Assembly (NCBI GenBank): GCA_013423325.1
Contig: BLJB01000460.1
Coordinates: forward strand, 1 to 55,519
Source: Usnea hakonensis
Taxonomy: Eukaryota > Ascomycota > Lecanoromycetes > Lecanorales > Parmeliaceae
Length of the DNA: 55,519 nt
Reading direction: 5' to 3'
Every line of letters starts with the position of its first letter. The stretch's first letter is position 1. Made by a program: the position numbers and the translations under genes. Of the stretch, positions 23,632-33,983 are shown piece by piece. The notes beneath the pieces were generated by a model, which did not search any database, was not told the origin of the DNA, and saw only the letters and a list, made by a program, of their open reading frames with translations.

Positions 23632-23868
23632 CCCCTACCTGTATATATATATCCATCTACTCTAGGTCTATATCGAATAGATACAGGAGTCTTCTTAGTG
23701 CTGTGGAGGCCTGAATATACCTTTAGGGGTTACTGTTCGGCCTGCCAATGGTAATGAGACAGGCCAACCACTGTTACAGCTACCTCCTCTGAGCATTTGA
23801 TCATTTGCAGATGTGGCGAACGAAGCACTAACTAAGTATATGGAATTGCGGACTCGTGCCCCGTGCGC
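23632..23868. other. 3' flank of the P450 gene
   Basis: A short TATATATATC tract lies near 23642-23655. No gene or clear signal is visible. Confidence 0.4.
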
Positions 23869-25572
23869 TTACAAAGGCACAAGCGCGACCTTTGCACCAT
23901 TTTTACTCACTGTTACAACCCTATGAGAATCTTTATACGCTTCTACCGTATCCTGATTTTGGATCTCTTTGAACACCCTCACCATTTTCACGATCGTATA
24001 GGCCACCTCGATCCATCTCCGCTCCTGGCCTGGATAGACCCTTGGTCCACCTCCAAATGGCGGGTTCGTCCAGAATCCATATTTGCAATTCTCCCAGCGC
24101 TCGGGACGAAAATCTTCTGCATCTTCACCCCAGAGATCTTTCCAGAGATCTTTCCGACGCTGTAGGGCGTAGAAGCTGATTGTGACCTTGGTACCTTTCT
24201 TAACGGAGATCGGAGCAATGCCTTCTGAGCCATATCCTGTTGGAAGAACGGTATCTTTGAGAGCGACTCGCTCATCCGTACTAAAATCGGGGTAAAGACG
24301 CAGCGTCTCACGGATCACGTACTGAAGATACTTGAGTGATTTGAGCTGTGCAGGTGCTGGATCCGACAAGCCACTAGCGAGGACCTCGTGATGAAGTTTA
24401 GCCCAGACGCTGGGATGGCGAGCAAGGACGAAAAAGATATTCGTGAGGGGTATCGCGATTGCGTCGTGGGTCGGGAGGAAGACATTGAGCAATTGTTCGC
24501 GCATGGTGACACGATCGATGTTATTTTTAGCCAACTCGAAAGCTAACACGTAATTCTGGCTGTCCGGCAACTTTGAAGAAGTATACTGCTGCATACTTCG
24601 ATTGACTAAGCTGTCGACGAACGCTTGCGCTACTCTGCAAGACTCCCAGGATTTCCAGAATTTCTTATCACGGGTGAAGATGTTCCAAGAAGGTAGTATC
24701 GTTCTCCTCCCTAGCCCCTGGGCGTAGTTGTAAGCATCGAGGAATGCCTGAGCATCTGCCGGTGTTTCAGGCGCCAATGATTTGACTGACTCGCCGAAAA
24801 GGAACTCGGTTGTAGAATCGAGCGCAAGGCGTTGGAAAAGGGGTTCAAGATCGATTATGGAGCTATCTTTAGGTATGAGATCGAGAAGCCTTTGTACGTG
24901 TACATCAAAGGCAGTCAGATCCTCGACTTGTGCTCTGACAAACGTAGGCGCGATCATGGCACGTGAATACTTCCAGATAGAGCTATCCGTAGTCACTACC
25001 ATGTAACCTAAGAGAGGGTCAAGGACGAATTTCCTGAAAGCTCTAATAAACGTGGGCGCGATTATATTATATAAATGCTTCCAGATAAAGCCATCCGTGG
25101 TCATCACCCAGTCACCCAAGCGAGGCTTGAGGAATTTCTTAAAAGCTCTGAAAAACTTGGGCGCGATAATGGCACGGATAAGCTTCCAGATAGAGCCATC
25201 CGTGGTTATCACCCAGTCACATAAGAGAGGCTTGAGGACGAAGTTTCTGGAAGGGCCAACACGGAAAGATTCAAAGTCGGTGGCGTAGACTGCTTGGATG
25301 TTGCGGGGCGAAATGGTGAATATCTCTTCATTACCAAAGGGCTTCGATTGGAACGTATGGCCATAACCGCGGAATAAGTTTTGCAAATACGCATTATGGT
25401 TGCGGAGGTTGGAACTCTGGAATACCTGAGTGTAGACAAGACCGAGACCGGAAAAAGGATCTCTTTGAGACTTTCTGAAAGAGGTGCTATGTTTTCCTGC
25501 GCGTCGGGGTAACAGTAGTGGAAGAATTACACTGATGAGAATGCCGATTGATAAGGTGATGATGGGTCCCAT
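23869..25572 (-). CDS. CYP52-like cytochrome P450, open but probably inactive
   Basis: A single-exon 567-aa ORF with an N-terminal membrane anchor (residues 4-21) and the overall pattern of fungal CYP52/alkane-hydroxylase P450s: NIQAVYATDFESF, LDSTTEFLFGESV, ETLR (422-425, ExxR), FRPERW (488-493). Three features argue against function. Residues 111-217 are a triplication of the helix-C segment (LLG...TTDG.IWK..RA.IAP.F.RA), where one copy is normal; the protein is correspondingly longer than the usual 510-520 aa. The haem motif is FGGGPRVYPG, with Tyr513 where the thiolate Cys must be; TGT to TAT is a CpA-to-TpA change on the other strand. The I-helix reads LPTHDAIA where AGRDTTA is expected. 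Without Cys it cannot form a normal P450. Confidence 0.88.
   Translation of the reverse strand: MGPIITLSIGILISVILPLLLPRRAGKHSTSFRKSQRDPFSGLGLVYTQVFQSSNLRNHNAYLQNLFRGYGHTFQSKPFGNEEIFTISPRNIQAVYATDFESFRVGPSRNFVLKPLLCDWVITTDGSIWKLIRAIIAPKFFRAFKKFLKPRLGDWVMTTDGFIWKHLYNIIAPTFIRAFRKFVLDPLLGYMVVTTDSSIWKYSRAMIAPTFVRAQVEDLTAFDVHVQRLLDLIPKDSSIIDLEPLFQRLALDSTTEFLFGESVKSLAPETPADAQAFLDAYNYAQGLGRRTILPSWNIFTRDKKFWKSWESCRVAQAFVDSLVNRSMQQYTSSKLPDSQNYVLAFELAKNNIDRVTMREQLLNVFLPTHDAIAIPLTNIFFVLARHPSVWAKLHHEVLASGLSDPAPAQLKSLKYLQYVIRETLRLYPDFSTDERVALKDTVLPTGYGSEGIAPISVKKGTKVTISFYALQRRKDLWKDLWGEDAEDFRPERWENCKYGFWTNPPFGGGPRVYPGQERRWIEVAYTIVKMVRVFKEIQNQDTVEAYKDSHRVVTVSKNGAKVALVPL
24922..25242 (-). repeat. Tandem triplication inside the P450
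   Basis: Three head-to-tail copies of about 108, 105 and 108 nt: 25242-25135, 25134-25030 and 25029-24922, reading on the minus strand. Each encodes a version of the helix-C segment with W-K-x-x-x. Copies 1 and 3 keep W-x-x-x-R, while copy 2 has W-K-H-L-Y. The copies have diverged, so the event is not recent. Confidence 0.9.
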
Positions 25573-25699
25573 AGTGATTGCGTACTAAGGAATAACTCCT
25601 TTATTTTAAAAGATTCGATATGATAAGTGATATCATATATTTACAGGATATGCCACAAAGTAGAAAGTGGCCTCTTTTCCAAACGTAGCGAGATCCCGT

Positions 25700-25738
25700 C
25701 CTATTACCCTAACCCTAAAGCCTAACCCTAAGGGTTTG
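25700..25738. repeat. Interstitial telomere-like CCCTAA tract
   Basis: The plus strand reads TACCCTAACCCTAAAGCC and then TAACCCTAAGGG, that is, four near-perfect CCCTAA units. It lies between the P450 start and the AGTGCT array. It may be a healed break, a former end or a chance tract. Confidence 0.5.
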
Positions 25739-25796
25739 TGTATACTCGGGAAGAAATGCCGCTTCGAGTACGTATGTTATAAGTAGCTATCAGTTG

Positions 25797-25945
25797 AAAA
25801 GCTTGCTCCAAATAGTGCTCCGAATAGTGCTCCATTTAGTGCTGCAAGTAGTGCTCTATTCTATGCTCCATGTAGTGCTGTTGTGCTGCTGCAAGTGGTC
25901 CTCCATTCCATACTCCATGTAGTGCTGCATGTAGTACTCTCCCTT
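25797..25945. repeat. Degenerate AGTGCTCC minisatellite
   Basis: About a dozen units of the form (A/T)AGTGCT(C/G)(C/T)(A/G) with 10-12 bp spacing, for example AAATAGTGCTCCGAATAGTG. The same motif occurs at 22210-22296. The open frame across it (Val/Leu/His repeats) is a by-product. Confidence 0.7.
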
Positions 25946-26497
25946 TCTATCACCACCCTTTCCGCCCGGCCCCTCCGCTTCTCCAGCAACGCAACCAGAC
26001 CGGGCGAAGATACCCGCCTCCCCATGATCGCAACGGATCACTGCAACGACTGCCGCTGCGTAACCGGCTCGCTCCTCCCGGCCTGGATCTGTACCCCGAT
26101 TTCTATAGTATCCGTCCGTTACATCCCTCGCCGCAGCTCCAATGATGACCATACGGGACGAGATGGACTTTGTTGGGTCCAGCCAAAGAGGTGATGCAGC
26201 AGCAGTCTAACGCTGCTGAGGAAAGTTTCTTGGCATTTTATGAGTCCTCTAAGAGGCGGAGACGGGGATTTTGTGGGAGGTTTGGGACTAATTTGATATA
26301 TTATCTTGATGCGCCGGAGGACAGATTGGCGGATATCCTGGATGTTGTCTTGTGAATGGTCGATCGGGAGGATTTGGAGAAGGGTGAACTGGTGCCCGAG
26401 AGGCAGCTTTGGTAGGATTACGGCATAGAGTGGATTAAGAGGATGACGGTTGAGGGGATGGGGTATATACCTAGATACGTAACCAATAATGTCTAGG
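25946..26497 (+). pseudogene. GFA/CENP-V-type zinc protein, broken
   Basis: Two plus frames together show the glutathione-dependent formaldehyde-activating (GFA) pattern. The first has DHCNDCRCVTGSLLPAWICTP (about 26037-26105), with the CxxC zinc pair and the usual WICTP. The second starts near 26240 with RGFCGRFGTNLIYYL...DILDVVL, where the usual CxxC reads C-G-R-F. It then runs past a TGA into MVDREDLEKGEL-PERQLW, meets a TAG, and continues DYGIEWIKRM. So the frame is broken at least three times and one zinc Cys is lost. It lies between the P450 and the HET gene and has no functional link that I can see. Confidence 0.7.
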
Positions 26498-26601
26498 AGG
26501 TAATCTGATGTGAAGGGGACATACTTCTTGATGATTAATCTCTCTTCTAGAAAGCCTTTTTAGAGTGCCGTATCGTCGACGAGGTTCTACTATAATCGCA
26601 A

Positions 26602-29159
26602 TTATATAATACTAATAACGAACCGATCAAACGTCTTCGGGATGAATTCCAAATCCTTCCCATTCCAATTTGAAGGAACTATGTCATCCAGGCCGATTGC
26701 ATCGACCCTGCGCTCTTCGTATCTGGCTTCTTCCAGGTCCTGATTACCCAAATCGCATAGGAAAAGCGCGACCATCGACTCCTCTATGCTACAAGTACCA
26801 CATCGCCTAAATTGGCCCCTAGCTGACTCAGTAGGTTCCAGCATAAGACCAACAAGCTCGTCGACCAGGGGAATTTCGTCGCCATACCGTCTACCAACCT
26901 CATTAAAAGTAAGCAGAGGCATAAAGAACATTCGAGGTCGTGCAGAAATATCACAATCGTCATCGAGCTGACCTCTTGTCCCATGAAGGGAAGAAGGATT
27001 CCAGGTGTTGAACCGAAGACGGAATTCGCGGTCCATGAAGGGCCTGGGCCGTGGTCCGCTGGTGGAGAAAGTCCTTCCTGACGTGTTAGCCATTGTTTGG
27101 GGGGGTTCGAGATGAGAGTTGTCGTCTGGAGCTCCTTCCCCTGGTTCTATGGAGATCTCGAGAAGCGGGGTCTCTACTTTCAATACTCCATCGGTCGCAG
27201 CATCAAAAGCGCCTTTTGGGAAGGTGGCATCGATGCTCAAGACCGATAGCGTGGAGCGAGATAATACCCGTTCATGGCTCCGCCGGCTCGTATGTTTGCA
27301 GTTGAAGTGAGGTTCAATGTTTCCATCCATCGAGGCCCACGACCAAGTAGGTGCCCGATGACTCATTGCGCGGTGTGTCTTCTGGGAAGGCGACCAATGC
27401 AAGTGATCAGTCACATAGTTTCCCCACATGCCAGCGACATATATACCCGCAGCGGGATGATTTTGGGACAACGTTCTTGCTAGAGCAGACACTGCCACAA
27501 GCTTATCGGAAACACGGGTCAGATCTCGCGCTGTGTATTCACGCACAATAGAACTCCAGATCTCGAGAAACTTATCCCTGGTGAGGACCTCATTCAATCC
27601 GAATGGAAAACCTGATACGCCAGTATCATACCGTGCCGTAACACCCTGTGGAAAGCTTTCTGAGGCACACGTTTCACGACATTCCCAAAATAGCTGATCT
27701 CGAGCAAAATGTATCGTCCTCGGGGACAAAATCCATTCCTGATGGACCCAAGCGCGTTTGCTCAGGGCTGCCTCTCGAACCTGGCTCCTCCATTCCGCTG
27801 CATTGTAGCAGCGGTATTCGCCGGCAGGTATGAGCGAGTGCCCTTCTCGAAAGACGGCAACGCAGGGTTTCGTGATCAATGGATTTCTATCTCGAAAAAG
27901 TCCCTGGCTAGAGTTTGTAGATGATGTAGCGGCCACGTTGATATATGCATTCGAGTAGACCTGCCACATCGTTGCAGCTTCTGTTTCCCAGTCCTGTTCA
28001 TCACCTTGTACAATGCATAGGGAATCAATCCAGATATATCGAATCCCCAGATAGCGAGAGACTAGAACTGTATCCGCAAAAGTTCTAGGTAAGCGGGCGA
28101 ATGAGATTCCTTCCTGCAAAGACAAGCCATTCTGCCGCGTCAGCTGTACCTTCATCTCCGCCTCTGAGGAGCCCCAAGAATGACTGAGGGTCAGGTATCT
28201 GGCAATAGCACCTAGGTCCTTGGAGTTGACTAGGCGTACAGTGTCCGGCTTTCCTTCTACGTTCACATCAATAAGACGAGTTGGAGCGTATTCTAGGCCT
28301 CTATCAAGGCCTCCGGTGTTCGGTGTGCAACTGTGAAGTCTGTCACATGTGTTCAACCATTTGGACAGCAGAGCCTGGTTTTCCGGGGAAGTCGTGGTGT
28401 TTGAGGCAAGTTCAACATCTTCGAGGAGCTTGGTCGGCGATAGGTCTGATTTATGCGTCAATGAATGAGCCTCAAAGAATCCAATATCTACTCACGCTCT
28501 GTAGGTTCAATCGTGATCAACGCTTGTGCAGTGATGACGGGAACGCACTTGTTCCCGTCGGCCATTATCGCATAGAACGAGAACCTTATCCCATAAAGAT
28601 TTTCTTTTCCTACCAAGAGAAAGTGAACGATGTCGTAATGAGCAGGTAGCAACTCTTTGCCTGTGACAGGGATACCCACTGCTCTGTCTACTAAATAACA
28701 TAGAGGACAACTTCTGGCTGACCGTTCGAGCAGTCGACGATCCCAATGGCCGTAGTATAGACCTTTTTCCCTCTTTGTCAATGGCTGCACAAAGCTGCCG
28801 TTGCCATCGAAGATTCGGCGGCACGGCTTGCAGAATGAGACGTTGTGATCAGACATGCTCAGGTCTCTCTTCGCGTGACTTGCAATTGTCTCGGAAGTCT
28901 TGTTCACCGTGAAGGCTATTACCTTTCGAACACTCTCTGGAACTGGAGGGTCCGGTGAGGGACTCTTAGCTCTTTCCCTGAACCTTCCCATGATCAACGA
29001 GCCACGCCTTTCATAAGTTGCCATGTGATCATTGTAATCATATTGGTATCTTATGTCGGACGGAGGGTCTGGAACTCTCTGCTTGACAATTTCGTCTTTT
29101 GATACTTCGGATTTGCTGGGATTTCTTGACCCACCTGGTTGATTCATGCTCATGCTCAT
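26602..29159 (-). CDS. HET-domain protein, intact
   Basis: Model: exons 29159-28496 and 28445-26602 with a 50-nt intron (GTGAGT...ATCAG); about 835 aa. The N-terminal part has a Cys cluster (FCKPCRRIF...SARSCPLCYLV) like the zinc-binding region before many HET domains. The HET domain follows: ARYLTLSHSWG, GISFARLPRTFADTVLVSR, YLGIRYIWIDSLCIVQGD, EDWETEA-like helix, SNAYINVAATSS, then KRAWVHQEWILSPRTIHF. The middle has RAPTWSWASMDG, the usual end of the HET core. Such proteins act in the cytoplasm in non-self recognition and can cause cell death when paired with an incompatible partner. No defect is seen. It is divergent from the HET-like gene at 29516. Confidence 0.92.
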
Positions 29160-29515
29160 CTGTTAAGTTATTAATCTCATAAAGTAGATACTGAGTTGGT
29201 CAATTACCACTCCAGCCAGAGCACCGAGTGGTAGGCTCCAGGACGATCTGAAGGGTTGGAAGTGTGTTGTTATTATCCTGTGGAAGCCCCACCTATATAC
29301 GGTGTGCTTACGAAGCTACTACTAAGCTAATTTAGGAAGGAGCAGGAGTAATAGTGTTGTATTTAAGTATTAAATGCCGCGTTCCTCGTCCTATCGCTAG
29401 ACTTTCTTTTCCTGATAGTGCACTAGCGATATATAACGTCATAAAGGCCTCATAATTATCTATAGTCGCAAAACAAAGATTTGCTCAGAGTCATCAGTAT
29501 CACTCGTCAATAATA
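29160..29515. promoter_or_regulatory. Shared spacer of divergent HET-type genes
   Basis: This 356-bp spacer separates two head-to-head starts. No clear TATA or repeated operator was identified. Divergent spacing makes shared control plausible (inference). Confidence 0.35.
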
Positions 29516-31423
29516 ATGCAGTCATTACACTCACTCTCCGATTCAGTTAATATTCGACTACTGAGCCTACTGTCCGGGCAAGCTCAAAGTTCGGATCATA
29601 GTCATGTGTGCTCGCTGGAGGAGTATACATTACAGACCTGCCCTGAGTACCAAGTGCTGGAGTATTCAGCAGTGCGGGACGACGACCAATCATCTAGGAT
29701 CCTGATCAACGGTGAAACAATCGCTATACATATTACACTAGACCATGCCTTCGCATATTGGAAACGACAAGAACCAAGTCGAAAGTTGTGGATCGAATGT
29801 CTTTGTCTCGACCCATTGCATACACCAAGCCTCAAGCAGCTCTCTCAGCTGCAAAAACTTGTCCGTACAAACGCCGAGAGGGTACTGATATGGATTGGAA
29901 GAGACCACGAGGACACTGACGTTCTACGAGGATACCTTGGACAAGGGAATGCGCTCTCGACAGAATGTGCCTTCGACGTGTGCCAGAGCATAGCTAATGT
30001 CCAAGACCCGCAGCAAGACCTTCGCCCTTTGTTGAAAGTCGAGGCAGAGCATAGTCAACGAGCCATGTGGTGCCACTTGGCGAATTTGCTCTACCGACCT
30101 TGGCTCAGAGAGCTGCCTCTTCTCAGAATCAATTACTTGGACGAGATCCCTTCGCTCCTCGTTTGGTGTGGTATCAGACTCATAGAGTGGGAAAGCGTTA
30201 GAGTCACAGCAGAGAGGATCAGAATGATCAGGCCAATCCCACAGCTTCTAGGAGAAGACTGGAGGAGAGTCTTCGACAGCGAATCACATGTTAAAGATTG
30301 GGTAGACGCTCGCGAAAACTTTGGATTCAGCACTATACATCTGATAATCCAAGGGGTTTGGCTTGAGAATAAACTGCTTGAGAAACCCTCTGACAGTGAT
30401 ATATCTATTTCAAACCTGAGAAGTCTTGTGTCAATAATTGCTGGTATTATGGGAGCGAGTCGCCAAAAGCTACCAGCAACGTCGCGTTCGCTAACAGACA
30501 CGACAAGAATAGAAAACGCTCGGGAGCACTCTCCCATCACGCTTGCCAGCCTGCAGATCCTGGAATCCTTTCCCACACTGCCGGTGCGACGGGCGCTGAT
30601 CCCGTCCCCGGATCTACAATATCAAGCCCCCTACGTGCATCGGCCCTTCAATGGATTATTCCCTTTGTTCAAGCTTTTCCCACACGGAAGTGATCCAGAA
30701 GGCCCCGTCCAGGGGTCCATGACGGAAGCCCCTCCTGAGGATCTACCATCTTTCCGGTATGTCGTCAACGCAACTTTGAAGAACTACCGTCGGAATTCAC
30801 TCATCATCGTGGACGGGCAATCGTTCCAGGTACCTGAAGCGCTGGAAGTGTTCCTTCGTCGAATTCGAGACAATGAGCATGAGAGCCTTCTGTTCATTTG
30901 GAGGATTTGCTGGGACCCTGCCTTCGCAGCTATGCCATGGGATAGCCCTGGTCCAGGAGAGCTCAGCGCCTTTATGAGCATGGTTCCGTCTATTTCAGAC
31001 AGGAGTGCGGGCACTATCGATATGTACAAAGTGCTGATCGACGCTGCGGAAGAGGCTGTACAGAAGCCGATCGAGGCCCCAGGCGGGTACGATTGGCTTC
31101 TGGATCTGCTAGATGAGGCGCAGGTTAATGATCTGCCAGTGACAGAGCAGAGTCAGAAAGAAGACAAACAAAGGTAACCGCCTCCCTTTCTAAACGTTGT
31201 GACTGTACCCCACTAAAACCGCGATCATAGAGCCAGGATGAGTAGTCCAAGTCGATTGACTAGGCCAGATGGGAGCTCACACAATTCATCAGAGTCGTGT
31301 GACGATGATGAAGGACACGAGTCAGAGACCGTTAACGGAGAAGAGATATTGCCTCCAAGAACAGAAAGCCTCCCAGCGGACGAGACCAAGGTAATGTACA
31401 TCTACGGAAGTACCAATAATTGA
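29516..31423 (+). CDS. Divergent HET-like protein
   Basis: Model: exons 29516-31173 and 31231-31423 with a 57-nt intron (GTAACC...CACTAAAACC...CATAG); 616 aa. Residues about 44-130 follow the HET order in weakened form: YQVLEYSAV (for YxALSYxW), ILINGETIAIHITLDHAFAYW, KLWIECLCLDP (for LWIDALCINQ), then LSQLQKLVRTNAERVLIWIG. The rest (to about 550) matches the length of HET regulatory arms but shows no motif I know. The second exon adds an acidic Ser/Glu-rich tail. The canonical Trp of SYxW and the IDALCI Asp are changed, so it may be a non-executing partner or receptor of the divergent HET gene. A further 5' splice site (GTAATG) near 31391 leaves the true end open. Confidence 0.72.
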
Positions 31424-32315
31424 CCTACCTAAACGATGGGAGATGGAAACAGTCACCCACGCGGGAGATGTATATATTCGTAGCAAGGCTTTTTTTCCCT
31501 GATCCTACTAAAAGCTACCTTAGCCGATATTACAACCATCAACATTCTTGCTCAGTGTGGCCTACCTGTGCGTAATTATTACTCGCCAATTTGGAGCCCG
31601 GACGGGCAGTAGACTGAGAAGGGATGATCGGAGTATTATCTTAAAGGAACTTGTGACTAAATCCGCAGCAAACAGATGGCGAAAATAGTACAATAGTCCC
31701 GAAACCCTTTGGGGTAATGTAGACGAATCCGGCTTTCATATCACGCAGCCTAAGCGTGAATCCAACTATCTCGCATCGAAAAATCCTATAGACACGAGTT
31801 CACCATAAACGCCCCTACGAGCCGGTTTTTTACCTACTAGAGTCATTACTAATTAGCGATAACGAAGGTTTGGGGTAGGGATGCTCTACATAGGAAACAT
31901 TGCAAGTATACTTGAGGGGTCACGACTTTAGTCAAGGCAAGTCTCCAGTGCATCAGCTAATTTTACGGCAAGAATGGTAGGCCGGGGTCGCTAACGTTTA
32001 ATCGTCCGGTTATAAAGAGGACAATCAGCTATGATACGCCATAAAGTTTAGATCATAGTACTAGTCCCCTTCGCATTCGCGTTACAGTGCTGGGAAAACC
32101 CTATTGGGGAAAGAAAAACCAGCACCAAGGGGTTGGAGAAAAGAAATCCATCCCACTAACAGAACTAGGTAGGGGTAGGGTGCAAGGAGTATAACAGAGG
32201 GCCTTTAAACAAAGATGGGCGCAAAATACGTCTCATATACCGAATTCGCCAACTGAACCAGCCGAGTCCGCGGTTACTACGATAGCGGCAGAGCTACCAA
32301 GACGACATGTGCCAT
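31424..32315. other. Intergenic, no gene seen
   Basis: This is ordinary composition sequence between the HET-like gene and the 3' end of MetAP2. It has stops in all frames and no repeat or RNA signal that I can support. Confidence 0.5.
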
Positions 32316-33983
32316 TTAGTAGTCATCTCCGCGACTGAAGACTTCCTTGTGCGTCTCACGCAGGAGAAGAGTCTGGTGCCACTGTAAGTAAGGCGATAAC
32401 TTCGGAGAACGTAGTATAGGCTTACATGTTCAAACTGCGCCGAATAGGACCCTTTGGTATCCATCAGAGGCTGATAAGGCTCCACGATCCCTTGTGAGAT
32501 AAGACAGTTCATCTGCCATCTATCAGTACGGAACCACTTCCTTAATACCAAAGTGGTGATACTCACGCCGGCCAGATACTTGTCCAAGCCAAGTCGATCA
32601 AGAGAACGACGGCAGAATACCAACGTACCGAAATTCTCTCTGATTGTCTTGTGCAAACGCTCGGCAGAAGCTAGGGGTAAAGATGCTGCCAGCGGGATAT
32701 CTTGATTCAGCCCGTAGCCATAGATGCCCGCCTAGTTCGCAGTCAGGGCCTCGTACTTGCATTGGGGAAGTGACACCCACATCATCGCGTATGTAGCCGC
32801 TCCCCGTTGTACCAAAGGTCTCAATGGCAAACACCTCGCCTTCCTCCATCTTGGTTTGGTCTGCGTTCTTCACAAATGGTATGGATTTTCCGCCGTGAAT
32901 TTGATAGTGTTTAATATTATGTGCCGATATGTTCCGTACTGGCCTTACGGGGAAAGTGTTGCCACGGATCTCAACCTCGTAGCTCTCCATCGCTTCTTGG
33001 ATAGCAGCGCTAACATCGCTCACACGCACGTCGATCCCAGCGGTCTATTGCGAACTTAGCCATTGTCACATCTCGTTGCGATGTGGGATGCTAATTACCT
33101 TTACACCTGTATTGGTGGCGTCCTTGACTGCAGCTAGAAGGTCGTCGTATGTGTGGTCAAAAGCTATAGTGAACGCACTATCAACAATCCAGCCATTAAT
33201 GTGGACACCAAAGTCAACTTTCATGACATCACTTTGCTGCAGCACGACGTCCTTTTGATCTGGGTTAGGTGTGTAGTGTGCGACTTGATGGTTGAGGCAG
33301 AGACCGGTGGGGAAACCCATACCGGCTTTGAGGCTGTCTCCGGGTTCCAGTCCAGCATGGCCAAGCAGCGCCCTCACGCTATCCTCGATTCCATTGGCAA
33401 TGTTCACGAGTGTCTGACCGGGTTTGACGCACGCTTGTACCCATTGTCGAGTTTGGCGGTGTACCTCTGCGGCTTTACGGTAGTTTTGAAGGAAAGCATC
33501 GTCGTCTGAGTGCCGATGAGCGTCGAAGGATTTTTCGGTAGCCGCAGTCAATACTTTGCTGTAGCTTTGCACTTCTCCTTTGGGATAGTCCCCGGACGGA
33601 AAGAGGTCGCGCAACAAGACTCTTGGTGGCGACGATTGCTTTGTGGGCAGAGGCGTTGTCAATTTCTTCTTCTGCTTCTTCTTCTTGGGCTTCTTCCGTT
33701 TTTTCTCATTTACAGATTCAGTTGGTAAAGGAAGCTCTAGCGAAACCAGGCTTGTTTCTCCGCCATCGCCGTCGTTCTCGTCATCGCCTCCAGCGTCTCC
33801 GAGACAGCCATCCCCATCTCTAGACGTATGCAAGCCCCGAGGCTCACCGCCGACGCGACAGGCTCCTTTAGAACTGAAGGACTCGCCTTGATGAAATCAG
33901 AAAGCGTATCTCGAGTTTGAAAACGAAGGTATGTCCATACCATGGTTTCTGCGACCCTCATTTTCCGGAGACTTGGATCCCAT
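32316..33983 (-). CDS. MAP2: Methionine aminopeptidase 2
   Basis: Six exons on the minus strand: 33983-33941, 33886-33099, 33044-32781, 32731-32567, 32512-32426 and 32372-32316. The introns are 54, 54, 49, 54 and 53 nt, all GT-AG and in phase; 467 aa. It removes the initiator Met from nascent proteins at the ribosome, using two metal ions. The N-terminus has MGSKSPEN, an acidic stretch and a poly-Lys block (KKRKKPKKKKQKKK). Catalytic and metal residues are all present: His214 (LNHQVAHYTPN), Asp239 and Asp250 (KVDFGVHINGWIVDSAFT), His327 (YQIHGGKS), Glu352 (FAIETFG), Glu448 (QFEHTLLLR). The end FSRGDDY is typical. GIYGYG replaces the SHY loop of the other fungal MetAP2 subtype. It looks functional and is probably one of several paralogues, given the accessory setting. 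Confidence 0.95.

Noticed and set aside
25883..25945. Start of the GFA gene at 25883
   Set aside because: The first 20 residues are encoded by the AGTGCT minisatellite. The real 5' end of the gene is not visible.
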